From Streptomyces sp. H27-H1 (GTDB lineage: Bacteria > Actinomycetota > Actinomycetes > Streptomycetales > Streptomycetaceae), in the NCBI RefSeq assembly GCF_026627445.1, contig NZ_JAPNLJ010000026.1, positions 1-64,000 on the forward strand: a stretch of 64,000 nucleotides of DNA, in the 5' to 3' direction. The notes beneath the pieces were generated by a model. The model saw only the letters and a program-made list of their open reading frames with translations, was not told where the DNA came from and searched no databases. Position numbers and translations under genes: made by a program. Positions 52,950-64,000 of the stretch are shown in pieces; the stretch's first letter is position 1, and each line of letters opens with the position of its first letter.

Positions 52950-53345
52950 ATGCAGACCTACACCATCGGTCAGGCAGCGCGCCTTCTGGGCGTCAGCCCG
53001 GATACCGCACGCCGCTGGGCCGACGCCGGCCGTGTCGCGACCCATCGCGACGAGGGCGGTCGCCGTCTGATCGACGGCCGCGCCCTGGCCGCCTTCTCCG
53101 TCGAAGTGGCGCAAGGCGCCCACACCGAGGACGGCGAGACCTCCACCTCGGCACGCAACGCCTTCCCCGGCATCGTCACCGCCGTGAAACTCGGCGAGGT
53201 GTCCGCGCAGGTCGAGATCCAGGCCGGTCCCCACCGCCTGGTCTCCCTGCTCACCCGGGAGGCCGTCGACGAGCTCGGGCTGAAGGTCGGCATGCGGGCC
53301 ACCGCCCGCGTGAAGTCCACCAGCGTGCACATCGACCGCGCCTGA
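52950..53345 (+). CDS. Molybdate-responsive HTH-TOBE regulator
   Basis: A 131-residue protein joining a MerR/excisionase-type helix-turn-helix (residues 1-50: YTIGQAARLLGVSPDTARRW, GGRRLIDG) to a single TOBE/Mop molybdate-binding domain (about 65-131: RNAFPGIVTAVKLGEVSAQV, VSLLTREAVDELGLKVGM). It sits 146 bp upstream of modA on the same strand. It most likely senses molybdate and regulates the transporter, replacing ModE. A TTG three codons earlier is an alternative start; ATG 52950 fits the family. Confidence 0.9.
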   Translation: MQTYTIGQAARLLGVSPDTARRWADAGRVATHRDEGGRRLIDGRALAAFSVEVAQGAHTEDGETSTSARNAFPGIVTAVKLGEVSAQVEIQAGPHRLVSLLTREAVDELGLKVGMRATARVKSTSVHIDRA

Positions 53346-53491
53346 CCCCGCCCCCCCGCTCGCCAGTACCGCTCCCCCAGTACCGCTCTCAGTACGACGC
53401 GCCCCACCCGCTCCGCCCGTCCCCGGCGCGGGTCACCACCGCGCGACCCGGCGCCAGGCCGGCCGCCGACCCGACCCAGGAGCACCAGCTC

Positions 53492-54310
53492 ATGTCCCCG
53501 ATCCCGCCCCTGAACCGCCGTACGGCCGCGCTCGCCCTCTGCGCCGCCCTACTCGTGCCGGCGCTCGCCGCCTGCGGCAGCGGTGACGACACGAAGGACG
53601 CGGCCGCCGCCACCCCGAGCGCCTCCGCGTCCGCCGAGCCCAAGGCCGCGAACCTGACGGTGCTCGCCGCGTCCTCCCTCACCGACGTCTTCAAGGCCGC
53701 CGGCCCCGCGTACGAGAAGACGCACCCGGGCACCGAGATCACCTTCTCCTTCGCCGGTTCGCAGGAGCTCGCGGCCCAGGTCAAGCAGGGCGCCCCGGCC
53801 GACGCGCTGGTCACCGCCGACACCAAGACGATGGACGGTCTCAAGGCCGAGACCAACGACCCGGCGATCATCGCCAAGAACCGCCTGGTCATCGCGACGG
53901 GCAAGGGCAACCCGTTCAAGGTCGCCGGCCTCAAGGGCCTCGCCGACACCAAGATCAAGGTCGTGCTGGCCGCGCCCGGGGTCCCCGTGGGCCGCTACAG
54001 CAAACAGATCCTCGACGCCCAGAAGATCGAGGTGAAGCCGGTCTCCCAGGAGCCCAACGTCCGCGCCGTACTGAGCAAGGTCGAGCTGGGCGAGGCCGAC
54101 GCCGGTCTCGTCTACAAGACGGACACCCTCAAGTCCGGTGACAAGGTCGCCGTCGTGGAGATCCCGGACGCCGAGAACGCCGTGGCCTCCTACCCCGCCG
54201 CCTCGCTCAAGGGCTCCAAGAACGCCGAGGCCGCAGCCGCGTTCGTCGCCTGGCTGAGCACCCCTGAGGCGCAGAAGATCCTCCAGGACGCCGGCTTCCA
54301 GAAGGCGTAA
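53492..54310 (+). CDS. modA: Molybdate ABC transporter substrate-binding lipoprotein
   Basis: A 272-residue extracytoplasmic molybdate-binding protein. The lipobox is LAAC (Cys at about 29), giving a membrane-anchored lipoprotein; an Ala/Ser-rich spacer follows. The ModA pattern: LTVLAASSLTDVFKAAGPAY, FSFAGSQELAAQVKQGAPAD, NRLVIATGKGNP, GVPVGRYSKQIL and EADAGLVYKTD. ATG 53492 follows CCAGGAG. It is followed by a 23-bp hairpin and then the fused modBC gene. Confidence 0.95.
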   Translation: MSPIPPLNRRTAALALCAALLVPALAACGSGDDTKDAAAATPSASASAEPKAANLTVLAASSLTDVFKAAGPAYEKTHPGTEITFSFAGSQELAAQVKQGAPADALVTADTKTMDGLKAETNDPAIIAKNRLVIATGKGNPFKVAGLKGLADTKIKVVLAAPGVPVGRYSKQILDAQKIEVKPVSQEPNVRAVLSKVELGEADAGLVYKTDTLKSGDKVAVVEIPDAENAVASYPAASLKGSKNAEAAAAFVAWLSTPEAQKILQDAGFQKA

Positions 54311-54325
54311 CCGCCTGCCGGGTCC

Positions 54326-54382
54326 GGCGAACGCGGAGGGGCCGCCCGGTCCGGGGGGACGGGCGGTCCCTCTGCGTTCGCC
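54326..54382. terminator. Attenuating hairpin between modA and modBC
   Basis: A 23-bp stem, 54326-54348 with 54360-54382 (left arm begins GGCGAACGCGGAGGG), with two G-U pairs and an 11-nt loop. It may terminate part of the transcripts so that the binding protein is made in excess over the membrane complex. Confidence 0.7.
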
Positions 54383-54441
54383 GCTCGCGCATTACGCTTC
54401 ACACGCCCCAGGCGTCCCGACATCCCCGGCCAGGAACCCAC

Positions 54442-56415
54442 ATGAGCAGACTTCGTACCCGCCGCACCCGGCCCCCCGTGGCCCTGGCGCTCCCCGCGCT
54501 GCTCGCCGTGGCGTTCCTGCTGATGCCGCTCGTCGGCATCCTCAGCCGCACCCGCTGGCGCGACGTCGGCTCACACCTCACCAGCCCGGAAGTCCTCGAG
54601 GCCCTCCGGCTCTCGCTGGTGGTGTCCCTGTGGGCGCTCGGCCTCTCGCTCGTCCTCGGGGTGCCGCTCGCCTGGCTGCTGGCCCGCGTCGAGTTCAAGG
54701 GCAAGGCGCTCGTCCGCTCGCTGGTCCTGCTCCCCATGGTGCTGCCGCCCACGGTGGGCGGGGTGGCCCTGCTGCTCGGTTTCGGCCGGCGCGGGCTGCT
54801 CGGTCCCTGGCTGGAGGGCACTTTCGGCATCACGCTGCCCTTCCACACCTCCGGCGCGGTCGTCGCGGCCACCTTCGTGGCGATGCCCTTCCTCGTGATC
54901 AGCCTGGAGGGCGCGCTCGGCGGCCTCAAGCCGAGCTACGAGGAGACCGCCGCCTCGCTGGGTTCCACGCCGCTGCGCGTCTTCTTCACCGTGACCCTGC
55001 CGATGGTGGCACCGGGCCTGATCGCCGGAGCCGCGCTGACCTGGGCCCGGGCGCTCGGCGAGTTCGGCGCGACCATCACCTTCGCGGGCAACCTCCCGGG
55101 CACCACCCAGACCCTGCCGCTCCAGGTCTACCTGCTGCTCCAGGACCAGCCCGAAGCGGCCACTTCCGTGTCCCTGCTGCTGCTCGCGATCGCCATGGCC
55201 GTACTCGTCGCCCTGCGCGGGAGGTGGACGGGAACCCCCGCCGCCCGCAAGGACGCCGGTGCGGCGCCGGTCTCCGAGGACTCCACCGGCCCGGCTCCCC
55301 TGGGCCCCGTACCGCCCGGGGCTCCGCTGTCGCCCGCGGACACGGCGGAACCCCCGGCCGGGGCCCCGGCCGACGGCGGGCGCTGGCCGCTGCACGCCAC
55401 TGTCTCCGGTTTCAACGAGCTCGTCCTCGACGCGGAACCGGGCACCACGATCGCCGTCGTCGGTGAGAACGGCGCCGGCAAGACCACCCTGCTGCGCGCC
55501 CTGCTCGGCCTGACGCCCCGCGCCCACGCCGAGCTCCGCCTGGGCGACACCGATGTGACCGGGCTGCCCCCGCACCGGCGGCAGGTCGCCTGGGTCCCCC
55601 AGGACGGGGCGCTGTTCCCGCACCTGAGCGCGCTCGCCAACACCGCCTACGGGCTGCGCGCCCGCCGTGTCCCCCGCGCCGCGGCCCGGGCCGAGGCCCA
55701 GGCGTGGCTGGACCGGCTCGGGGTCGGGCACCTCGCCCACCGCAAGCCCGCCCAGCTCTCCGGCGGTCAGGCCCAGCGGGTGGCGCTGGCCCGGGCGCTG
55801 GCCGCACGGCCCCGGCTGCTGCTGCTCGACGAGCCGCTCGCCGCCCTGGACCAGACGACCCGCGCCCATGTCCGGCACACCTTGCGCACGCACCTGGCCG
55901 GCTTCGGCGGGGTCTGCCTCATCGTCACGCACGATCCCGTGGAGGCGGTGTCCCTGGCCGACCGGGTCCTCGTACTCTCCGACGGGCGGACCCTGCAGGA
56001 CGCTCCGCCCGCCGAGGTGACCCGGCATCCGCGGTCCCCGTGGGTGGCGCGGATGCTGGGGCGCAACGCCTGGCCCGGTACGGCCTCGGCCGACGGGCTG
56101 GAACTCGCCGCCGGGGGCCGCCTGGTGGTGGCCGAGGCGCTGCCCGAGGGGACGCGGGCGCTCGCGATCATCGCCCCCGAGGCGGTGTCCGTGCACCGGG
56201 ACCGGCCGGGCGGCAGCCCTCGTAACGTATGGCCCGGCACCGTACGGGAGATCACCGCGGTCGGCAGCAGGCTGCGCGTGCTGGTCGGCTCGGACCGGGC
56301 ACCCGACCTGGTCGCGGAGATCACCCCGCAGGCCGCCGCCGAGCTGGGTCTCGTGGACGGCGCCGCGGTGTGGACCAGCGTGAAGGCGACCGAGGTCACG
56401 CTCGTACGGCTGTAG
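54442..56415 (+). CDS. modBC: Molybdate ABC transporter, fused permease and ATPase (ModBC)
   Basis: A 657-residue fusion of ModB and ModC. The permease half (about 1-255) has about six hydrophobic segments and the EAA loop AASLGSTPLRVFFTVTLPM. After a Pro/Ala-rich linker (about 260-310) the ATPase has Walker A GENGAGKTTLL, signature LSGGQAQRVALARAL, Walker B LLLLDEPLAALD and the switch His in IVTHD. A C-terminal TOBE-type domain (about 590-657) could bind oxyanion for feedback. The fusion is seen in several actinobacteria. With ModA it imports molybdate. Confidence 0.95.
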   Translation: MSRLRTRRTRPPVALALPALLAVAFLLMPLVGILSRTRWRDVGSHLTSPEVLEALRLSLVVSLWALGLSLVLGVPLAWLLARVEFKGKALVRSLVLLPMVLPPTVGGVALLLGFGRRGLLGPWLEGTFGITLPFHTSGAVVAATFVAMPFLVISLEGALGGLKPSYEETAASLGSTPLRVFFTVTLPMVAPGLIAGAALTWARALGEFGATITFAGNLPGTTQTLPLQVYLLLQDQPEAATSVSLLLLAIAMAVLVALRGRWTGTPAARKDAGAAPVSEDSTGPAPLGPVPPGAPLSPADTAEPPAGAPADGGRWPLHATVSGFNELVLDAEPGTTIAVVGENGAGKTTLLRALLGLTPRAHAELRLGDTDVTGLPPHRRQVAWVPQDGALFPHLSALANTAYGLRARRVPRAAARAEAQAWLDRLGVGHLAHRKPAQLSGGQAQRVALARALAARPRLLLLDEPLAALDQTTRAHVRHTLRTHLAGFGGVCLIVTHDPVEAVSLADRVLVLSDGRTLQDAPPAEVTRHPRSPWVARMLGRNAWPGTASADGLELAAGGRLVVAEALPEGTRALAIIAPEAVSVHRDRPGGSPRNVWPGTVREITAVGSRLRVLVGSDRAPDLVAEITPQAAAELGLVDGAAVWTSVKATEVTLVRL

Positions 56416-56462
56416 ACCGTCTCTTGTCTCCGGATCGGGCCGGCCGGGCCCGCTGCCGGCGC

Positions 56463-56505
56463 GCGGGGCGGGTTCCCGGCCCGGGTGGGTGGGAACCCGC
56501 CCCGC
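56463..56505. terminator. Bidirectional terminator between modBC and uvrA-like gene
   Basis: A perfect 15-bp stem, GCGGGGCGGGTTCCC (56463-56477) with its complement (56491-56505), loop 13 nt, enclosed by outer GGCCGGCC words. It separates the convergent modBC and UvrA-like genes. Confidence 0.8.
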
Positions 56506-56519
56506 AGGGGGCCGGCCGG

Positions 56520-58910
<2,391 letters not shown>

Positions 58911-59043
58911 CGTGTCTCCATACTGTTGGGCCGACGCCGCTCTGCCGGGCCGGCGCCGCCTTCTCGGTCGCGGCAACGCTCCCCTGTCTACCCGATCGGC
59001 GGTGTCTTCCGGGTACGGCGCCAGGTAGGAGGGGTGGTGGAAC

Positions 59044-59460
59044 TCAGCGCTTGCGGGGCTGGTGGAACCGCAGCATGTTGCCGGCCGGATCACGGAAGGC
59101 GCAGTCGCGGACGCCGTACGGCTGGTCGATCGGCTCCTGCAGTACGTCGCCGCCGGCGGCCCGGATGCGTTCGAAGGTGGCGTCGCAGTCGTCGGTGCTG
59201 AAGATGACACCGCGCAGCAGCCCCTTGGCCAGGAGTTCCGTCATGGCCTCCCGGTCGGCGGACGAGGCGTTCGGGTTCGCGACGGGCGGTTCGAGGACGA
59301 TGTCCACATCGGGCTGTGCGGGCGAGCCGACGGTCACCCAGCGCATGCCCTCGAACCCGACGTCGTCGCGGACCTCCAGACCGAGAACGTCCCGGTAGAA
59401 GGGGATCGCCCTGTCGTGGTCGTCGACGGCGATGAAGCACTGCGAAAGGCTGATGTCCAT
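59044..59460 (-). CDS. VOC/glyoxalase-bleomycin resistance family protein
   Basis: A 138-residue vicinal-oxygen-chelate protein with two beta-alpha-beta-beta-beta repeats. Repeat one begins LSQCFIAVDDHDRAIPFYRD and VLGLEV; repeat two contains VIFSTDDCDATFERIRAAGG. The end is the typical YGVRDCAFRDPAGNMLRFHQ. Metal residues are not the classical glyoxalase set. It could bind a drug or be an isomerase or dioxygenase. It lies 133 bp upstream of the UvrA-like gene on the same strand, so the pair may give protection against a toxic compound. Confidence 0.88.
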   Translation of the reverse strand: MDISLSQCFIAVDDHDRAIPFYRDVLGLEVRDDVGFEGMRWVTVGSPAQPDVDIVLEPPVANPNASSADREAMTELLAKGLLRGVIFSTDDCDATFERIRAAGGDVLQEPIDQPYGVRDCAFRDPAGNMLRFHQPRKR

Positions 59461-59543
59461 GGGTTTCACGCTACGGGCGGGTGGGCGGCCGGCGCTTCTC
59501 CATTCCTGACCGGAATGCCGGCCGCCGGTCGGCGCCCTCGGGA

Positions 59544-62336
59544 TCACGGGCCGGCGGCCGGCAGTACGGAGAGCCAGTCGCCCGCCGCGAAGGCGTCGGC
59601 GCCGACCACGGTGCGGCCGGTGCGCGGGGCGGCGAGGGTGAGCACGCCCTCGGTGCGGCCGGCGGCGAAACGGGGGGCGCCGACGGTGATGACGACGGCC
59701 CGTTTGCCGGTGGTCCGTCGGAACTCCGCGAGGCAGCGCAGTCGCAGGGCGGCCTCCTTGCGGTCGACGGCCTGCGGCGCGTACGGCTGTACGACGGCCA
59801 CCGCGCCCGTGCCCGGCTCCCCGGCGGCCGCCGCGAGGGCCGCGCGCAGGGCCTTGATCCGCTCCAGCCCGCCGCCGTCGAGGGTGCGGCGCGTGGAGCC
59901 GGGCGGCAGGAACCGTACGCCCCGGTGGACGAAGGCCGGGCGGCCGGTGCCGGTCAGCGCGAAGTCGACGGCGGTGGTCCGGGCGGCTCCGGCCGGGGCC
60001 GTCCGGACCCCGGCGGGTTCGACCGCGAACCGCCAGGGCCGGGAATCCACCCGGGCCGCCGTGGCCACGATCGGATCCGGGGCGTCGGCGGTACGGACGA
60101 CCCCGGTCGGCGGTGTCCGCGCCGCCAGGGTGTCCACCACCAGCCGGGCGGCGGCGGGGGGCGCGGCGACCCCGGCTCTGGCGCGGGCCGCCGCGGGGGC
60201 GGTGGCCGAGAGCCGGGTCACGGTGAACGGGCGCTCCGCCATCGCCGGGAGCGGCAGGCTGATCTCCCGCCAGCCGGTCCAGTCCACGGCGGGCCCGCGC
60301 AGGGTGGTGGCGGCCCCGTCGCCGTCGGCGAGTTCCACGGCGGGCCGGGCTCCGGAGCCGTCGCCCTTGACCCACACGGAGAGCGACCGGGCCAGTTCGG
60401 GGATCCACAGCGGCCGGGGCGGGGCCGCCGCGGCGGCCCCGCCCCCGGTGGGCGGTGCGAGGGCGAGCCCCCGGCCCGGACGGCCCTCCCCGGGCGCGGC
60501 GCCCGGACCGGTCCAGCGTGCGACGTCCTGCAGATCCGCGAGCGGCCGGTCCGACAGGCCCACCCCGAGGGCCAGTTCGGCCCGGGCCGGGGAGGTACCG
60601 GAGGCGCCGCGTACCGTGGCGCGCAGCTGCCCCGCGGCGTTCGGGACTCGGGCGGTCACCGTGAATCCGCCGCGCCCGTCATCGGCGACGCTCCACCGGG
60701 AGCGGTCGAAATCGAGCTGCACGTCACGGGGTTCGACCACGGCGGCGGCGCCCTGCGCGTCGTACCCGGTCAGTACGAACCGCGCCCGCTCCCCCACCTC
60801 CGCGAGCCCGATCCGTTCCGGGACGGCCCGGATCCGGGTCACCGGCCCGAGGACGTCGAGGCGGAGCGCACCGCGCGCCGCCCCGAGCTCCGCGCGGGCC
60901 TCGACCGGGCCGGGGGCGGACGCACGCAGCCCCCCGCCGGAGTCGATCCGGCCCGCGCCCCCCGAGAGGGACCACACCGGAGCCTTCTGCGGCGCGGGCA
61001 CCGGGCCGAGGTGCGCGGTGTGCGGGATCGCCCTGAGCGTCCGGGTGAGGCCGGGGAAGGCGCGCGCGGCCCCGCCGACGGGCTCGATCCGGTAGCCGGC
61101 GGCGCGGCCGGAGCCGGCCGGGACGGTCAGGACGAGGCCGTTGGGGACCGGGCGCTGGCGGCCGTCGGACGGGGAGTTCTCCAAGGTCAGGGCCGTCTCC
61201 CCGGTGAGCGCGGCGAGCAGGGTCGAGGAGCCGCCGCCGTCGAGGTTGAGGGCCTCGTAGGCGCCGAGCCGGTGCATCATCCGGCCGAGCGCCGTCAGGG
61301 TCAGCCCGCCGCTGTCGCGCTGGCGGCCGTCCACGGTGACCAGGCGCGCCCGGCGGCCGTCGCGGGAGAAACCGACTGCGGTGCGCGGGGCGGCCGCGTT
61401 GTTCGGCTCGCCGTCGTGGTTCTGCGGGACCCCGGCCACCACGAGCGCCTCCCGGCCGCCGACCGCGCTCACGGGGAGCGGTCCACCCCCGGCCGCCACC
61501 GGCCGGGCCGCTACGGCAACCGCGTCCCCGGGGCGCAGGGCGGCGAGTTCCGGCGCCGCGGCGCCGGCCGCGAACAGCAGGATGGTGCCGGGTGCGGGGC
61601 GCTCCCGGCGCGCGGGCCGCCGCAGCGCCGCGCGCACGGCGGCGACCCGGCCGTCGCGCAGCTCCACCGCCGGTCCGGACGCGGGGAGCCCTTCCGCCGG
61701 CCAGTCGGCGGTGTAGGCGGCGAAGCCCTCGGCCGGCGGGCGCGCGGTGTTGAATCCGGCGAGCGGGCGGACCGCGCCGCCGGGCAGGGTGACGCTCCCG
61801 TCGAGCGCCAGGCGCAGCACCCGCCCGAGCCCGCCGGCGTCGAAGGCGACGGCCCGGCCGGAGCCGGGCGAGGCCGCGTGCAGCAGCCGTCCGGCGCCGA
61901 TGCCGGGGCCGAGCGGGGCGCCCGTACCCCGGATGTCGAAGAAGTCCCCGTTCACCGCGGCGACCACCCGGCGGCCAGGCCCGGCGGGGTGGCGGGCGGC
62001 GGAGTCGGAGACGGTGGCGGCGCCCCGGCCGCCGAGGTACTCCGCGCGCACGCCGGAGCCGGCAGCCGCAGCCGTACCCGCCCCGGTACCGGTACCCGTA
62101 CCCGTACCCGCGATCTGGACGTCGAGCTCGTCGATGCGGAGCCACCGGTCGGCTTCGAGCCGGTCGTACGATTCCAGCCGCACCCCGGGAGCGATCTGCC
62201 GGGCGGTACGAGCCGTCTCGATCCCCGCGATCTGGCCGCCGCCGGAGGCGTGGGCCGGCGGTGGCGCCGGGGCCACGAGCAGCGCGGTGAGCAGGGTCGG
62301 CAGCAAGACCGGCAACAGCGGGCGAAGGGTGGCCAT
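59544..62336 (-). CDS. Secreted phosphodiester-glycosidase (NAGPA-domain) family protein
   Basis: A 930-residue exported protein. Signal peptide about 1-31 (LLPVLLPTLLTALLVAPAPP). The NAGPA domain occupies about 130-430: VVAAVNGDFFDIRG, GVPQNHDGEPNNAAAPRTAV and NLDGGGSSTLLA are its catalytic signatures. The C-terminal 500 residues are beta-rich, with Ig-like segments and a carbohydrate-binding-type sandwich (SLSVWVKGDGSG), ending in a calcineurin-like-free region. A GT repeat (GTGTGTGTG) at about residues 77-86 is encoded by 6-bp DNA repeats. Likely removes sugar or phospho-sugar groups from cell-wall polymers; substrate unknown. Start ATG 62336 from family fit. Confidence 0.87.
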   Translation of the reverse strand: MATLRPLLPVLLPTLLTALLVAPAPPPAHASGGGQIAGIETARTARQIAPGVRLESYDRLEADRWLRIDELDVQIAGTGTGTGTGAGTAAAAGSGVRAEYLGGRGAATVSDSAARHPAGPGRRVVAAVNGDFFDIRGTGAPLGPGIGAGRLLHAASPGSGRAVAFDAGGLGRVLRLALDGSVTLPGGAVRPLAGFNTARPPAEGFAAYTADWPAEGLPASGPAVELRDGRVAAVRAALRRPARRERPAPGTILLFAAGAAAPELAALRPGDAVAVAARPVAAGGGPLPVSAVGGREALVVAGVPQNHDGEPNNAAAPRTAVGFSRDGRRARLVTVDGRQRDSGGLTLTALGRMMHRLGAYEALNLDGGGSSTLLAALTGETALTLENSPSDGRQRPVPNGLVLTVPAGSGRAAGYRIEPVGGAARAFPGLTRTLRAIPHTAHLGPVPAPQKAPVWSLSGGAGRIDSGGGLRASAPGPVEARAELGAARGALRLDVLGPVTRIRAVPERIGLAEVGERARFVLTGYDAQGAAAVVEPRDVQLDFDRSRWSVADDGRGGFTVTARVPNAAGQLRATVRGASGTSPARAELALGVGLSDRPLADLQDVARWTGPGAAPGEGRPGRGLALAPPTGGGAAAAAPPRPLWIPELARSLSVWVKGDGSGARPAVELADGDGAATTLRGPAVDWTGWREISLPLPAMAERPFTVTRLSATAPAAARARAGVAAPPAAARLVVDTLAARTPPTGVVRTADAPDPIVATAARVDSRPWRFAVEPAGVRTAPAGAARTTAVDFALTGTGRPAFVHRGVRFLPPGSTRRTLDGGGLERIKALRAALAAAAGEPGTGAVAVVQPYAPQAVDRKEAALRLRCLAEFRRTTGKRAVVITVGAPRFAAGRTEGVLTLAAPRTGRTVVGADAFAAGDWLSVLPAAGP

Positions 62337-62547
62337 CCGAGCAGGATCATCCGGCCGCGCGCATATGAGTACATGAACACAGCGCGAGTCCGGCAACTGT
62401 CAGCCATTCGCCCGCACCCGCCTCCAGAACCCCTCCGAGCCGCCCGAAGGCCCTGTACCGGGATCTTGTGTCTGCCATATCTTCGACCGTGTCCGCATGT
62501 CAGCGGGCCTTCTTCACATGCCATTTGTCCCCGGGGGGTACAACTTC

Positions 62548-63330
62548 ATGTCCTTCAGCGCGACCAACTCGCCGCCACCCGTCGACCCCTACCAGCAGGC
62601 GCCGCCGCAGGCCGCCGCGGTACAGCCGTCGCCGGACTTCGCCAAGCAGCCCCTCACCTCGCGGCCCCTCACCTCGCTGCGCCCGCCCGGGAGTCTCGCG
62701 GCGGCCCTGACCGTCCTGCTCTCGCTCTGCGGCCTGTACGCCCTGCTCATGGCCGGAACCGGCCTGTACGCCGGTGCGGTCCTGCGCGCCGGGAGCTACC
62801 CGGGCGCGGGCGCCGAGGACGGCAACACCCTCCCGGACACCTTGATGGCCCTGACCGGCCTCCTGGAGATTCCGATCCTGATCGCCACGGCGGCCGTGTT
62901 CGTCACCTGGTTCCACCGTGTCCACCACAACGCCCGGATCCTCGGCCAGGACGCGGTCACCCGGTCCGGGGCCTGGGCCATCGGTGGCTGGTTCGTGCCC
63001 TTCGCCTTCCTCCGCATCCCATACAAGATGGCGAAGGAGATCTGGACGGCCAGCCTCCAGCGCGGACCTGACGGCGCCTACCGGCACGTCTCGACCGCAC
63101 CCATCACCGCATGGTGGCTGGTGTGGATCACCGCACTGCTGGCCAGCCGCGTCTACGACACCCTGTACGGCCGCGCCACCGATGCGGACGGGCTCGCCAC
63201 CGCCGCGACCGCCGCCGCCGTGTACGGAGTGGTGCTCCTCGCGGCCTCCGCCCTCGCGATCCGCTTCGTGCGCGGGCTGACGGCGCTGCAGATCACCAAG
63301 GGCGCGGAGGGCCCCTACGCGGCCGAGTAG
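62548..63330 (+). CDS. DUF4328 membrane protein
   Basis: A 260-residue integral membrane protein. After a Pro/Gln-rich cytoplasmic N-terminus (about 45 residues), hydrophobic segments lie at AALTVLLSLCGLYALLMAG, LEIPILIATAAVFVTWF, WWLVWITALLASR and AVYGVVLLAASALAIRF. The conserved core WFHRVHHNARILG, SGAWAIGGWFVPF and LRIPYKMAKEIW identifies DUF4328. ATG 62548 follows GGGGGG and is preferred over ATGs 51 and 30 bases upstream. Function unknown; such proteins often occur as paralogues in Streptomyces. Confidence 0.88.
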   Translation: MSFSATNSPPPVDPYQQAPPQAAAVQPSPDFAKQPLTSRPLTSLRPPGSLAAALTVLLSLCGLYALLMAGTGLYAGAVLRAGSYPGAGAEDGNTLPDTLMALTGLLEIPILIATAAVFVTWFHRVHHNARILGQDAVTRSGAWAIGGWFVPFAFLRIPYKMAKEIWTASLQRGPDGAYRHVSTAPITAWWLVWITALLASRVYDTLYGRATDADGLATAATAAAVYGVVLLAASALAIRFVRGLTALQITKGAEGPYAAE

Positions 63331-63383
63331 ACCGCGAAACCCTTCCGGCCCTCGATGTACCGTCCGCCCCGGCGGGCCCGCGC

Positions 63384-64000
63384 CTACACCGTGCCGGGCT
63401 CCCGGGGCGGGAGGGGCGACCCCGCGACGGCGCCGCCCTGGCCCGCTCCGCTCTCCCGGTGAGGTCCGCCGGGTTCGCCCGGTTCGCCCGGTTCGCCCGC
63501 TCGGCCCTGCCCGTCAGGTCCGCCGGATCCGTCCGGTTCGCCCGCTCCGTCGGGCCCGCCCGGGATCGCGAACTCGCACCACACGCACTTCCCGCTGCCC
63601 CGCGGCTCCACGCCCCAGGTATCCGCGAGCCGGTCCACCAGCATCAGCCCGCGTCCCGACACCGCCCAGTCGTCGGCCTCCCGGCGCCGCGGCAGGGCGC
63701 TGCTGGTGTCATCCACCTCGATCCGGATCCGGCCCTCCGGGGTCAGCCGCATGCTGACTCCGCCGACACCGTCCGTGTGGACCAGCGCGTTGGTCATCAG
63801 CTCGTCCGCCGCCAGCTCGATCTCGTCGGCCTGACCCCGCGCACCCCACGCCGCGGCGGCCGCCCGGATCAGGTGGCGGGCCATCGCCGGGGCGTCCGGG
63901 TCCCCGGGGGTGAGGCGGTGGCGCAGCGGGCCGCCGCCGCGCGGGAGCGGGGTGCCGCGCCGGCGCAGCAGGAGCAGGGCCATGTCGTCCCCGCCGCCCG
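63384..64000 (-). CDS. C-terminal part of SpoIIE-type phosphatase with HATPase domain (cut by window edge)
   Basis: The frame is open to the right edge, so the gene is partial. The first residues inside the window read GDDMALLLLRRR, the characteristic end of a SpoIIE PP2C domain. A HATPase_c_2 (RsbW-like) domain follows: HLIRAAAAAWG, EIELAADELMTNALVHTD (N box), IRIEVDDTSS and SGRGLMLVDRLAD (G box), ending in CVWCEF. The last 60 residues are Gly/Glu/Pro-rich (GEPGEPGEP) from 9-bp DNA repeats near 63475-63500. Such fusions combine phosphatase and anti-sigma kinase activity. Confidence 0.88.
   Translation of the reverse strand, partial: GGGDDMALLLLRRRGTPLPRGGGPLRHRLTPGDPDAPAMARHLIRAAAAAWGARGQADEIELAADELMTNALVHTDGVGGVSMRLTPEGRIRIEVDDTSSALPRRREADDWAVSGRGLMLVDRLADTWGVEPRGSGKCVWCEFAIPGGPDGAGEPDGSGGPDGQGRAGEPGEPGEPGGPHRESGAGQGGAVAGSPLPPREPGTV

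Overview
The window has the very high G+C, GTG starts, short Shine-Dalgarno leaders and gene families of a Streptomyces or close relative (SpoIIE-type phosphatases with GAF/PAS or ATPase domains, FeoABC, fused ModBC, MmyB-type XRE regulator, GH62 arabinofuranosidase). It looks like chromosomal DNA with accessory patches. No rRNA, tRNA, CRISPR array, integrase or plasmid origin was found.

Layout. 1-4.8 kb: secreted GH62 arabinofuranosidase with a LacI-type operator, a frameshifted IS5-like element, an acyl-CoA dehydrogenase and a dehydrogenase 3' remnant. 4.8-10 kb: a small secreted protein, an aminosugar-type pair (class II aldolase and SIS isomerase) divergent from a DeoR regulator, a long palindromic element, a beta-lactamase-fold hydrolase and a LysR regulator. 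10-18.2 kb: threonine catabolism (tdh-kbl), an esterase, a methyltransferase, the iron uptake operon feoABC behind a DmdR/DtxR-type box, and a methylglyoxal-synthase-like protein lacking a catalytic Asp. 18.3-26.7 kb: a GAF/PAS/SpoIIE phosphatase, then a betaine-aldehyde dehydrogenase/permease/choline dehydrogenase-type operon bracketed by decayed IS1380, IS30 and ISL3 pieces. 26.7-34.6 kb: a NarL-type two-component system, a small membrane protein and secreted peptidase pair, and a glycerol/dihydroxyacetone locus (gldA divergent from dhaK and a dhaL-dhaM fusion), ended by a 17-bp-stem terminator.

34.7-39.9 kb holds the most interesting locus: five tightly packed genes of the STM4015-STM4014-STM4013-STM4012-STM4011 families (leucine-rich-repeat-like protein, ATP-grasp-like protein, alkaline-phosphatase-superfamily hydrolase, two radical SAM enzymes). 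This is a conserved pathway for which I know of no assigned function.

40-52 kb: an amino-acid permease behind a repeated motif, an oxidoreductase divergent from an XRE regulator, a rodanese preceded by a probable Cys-Cys leader peptide, a GH15 enzyme, a DoxX/MarR pair with two matching operators, AlkB, and a 1004-residue secreted alpha-amylase with two starch-binding modules. 52.4-64 kb: an S4 RNA-binding protein, a molybdate uptake system (HTH-TOBE regulator, modA, fused modBC), a UvrA-like ATPase, a VOC protein, a large secreted phosphodiester-glycosidase-like protein, a DUF4328 membrane protein and, cut by the right edge, a SpoIIE phosphatase fused to an anti-sigma-type ATPase domain.
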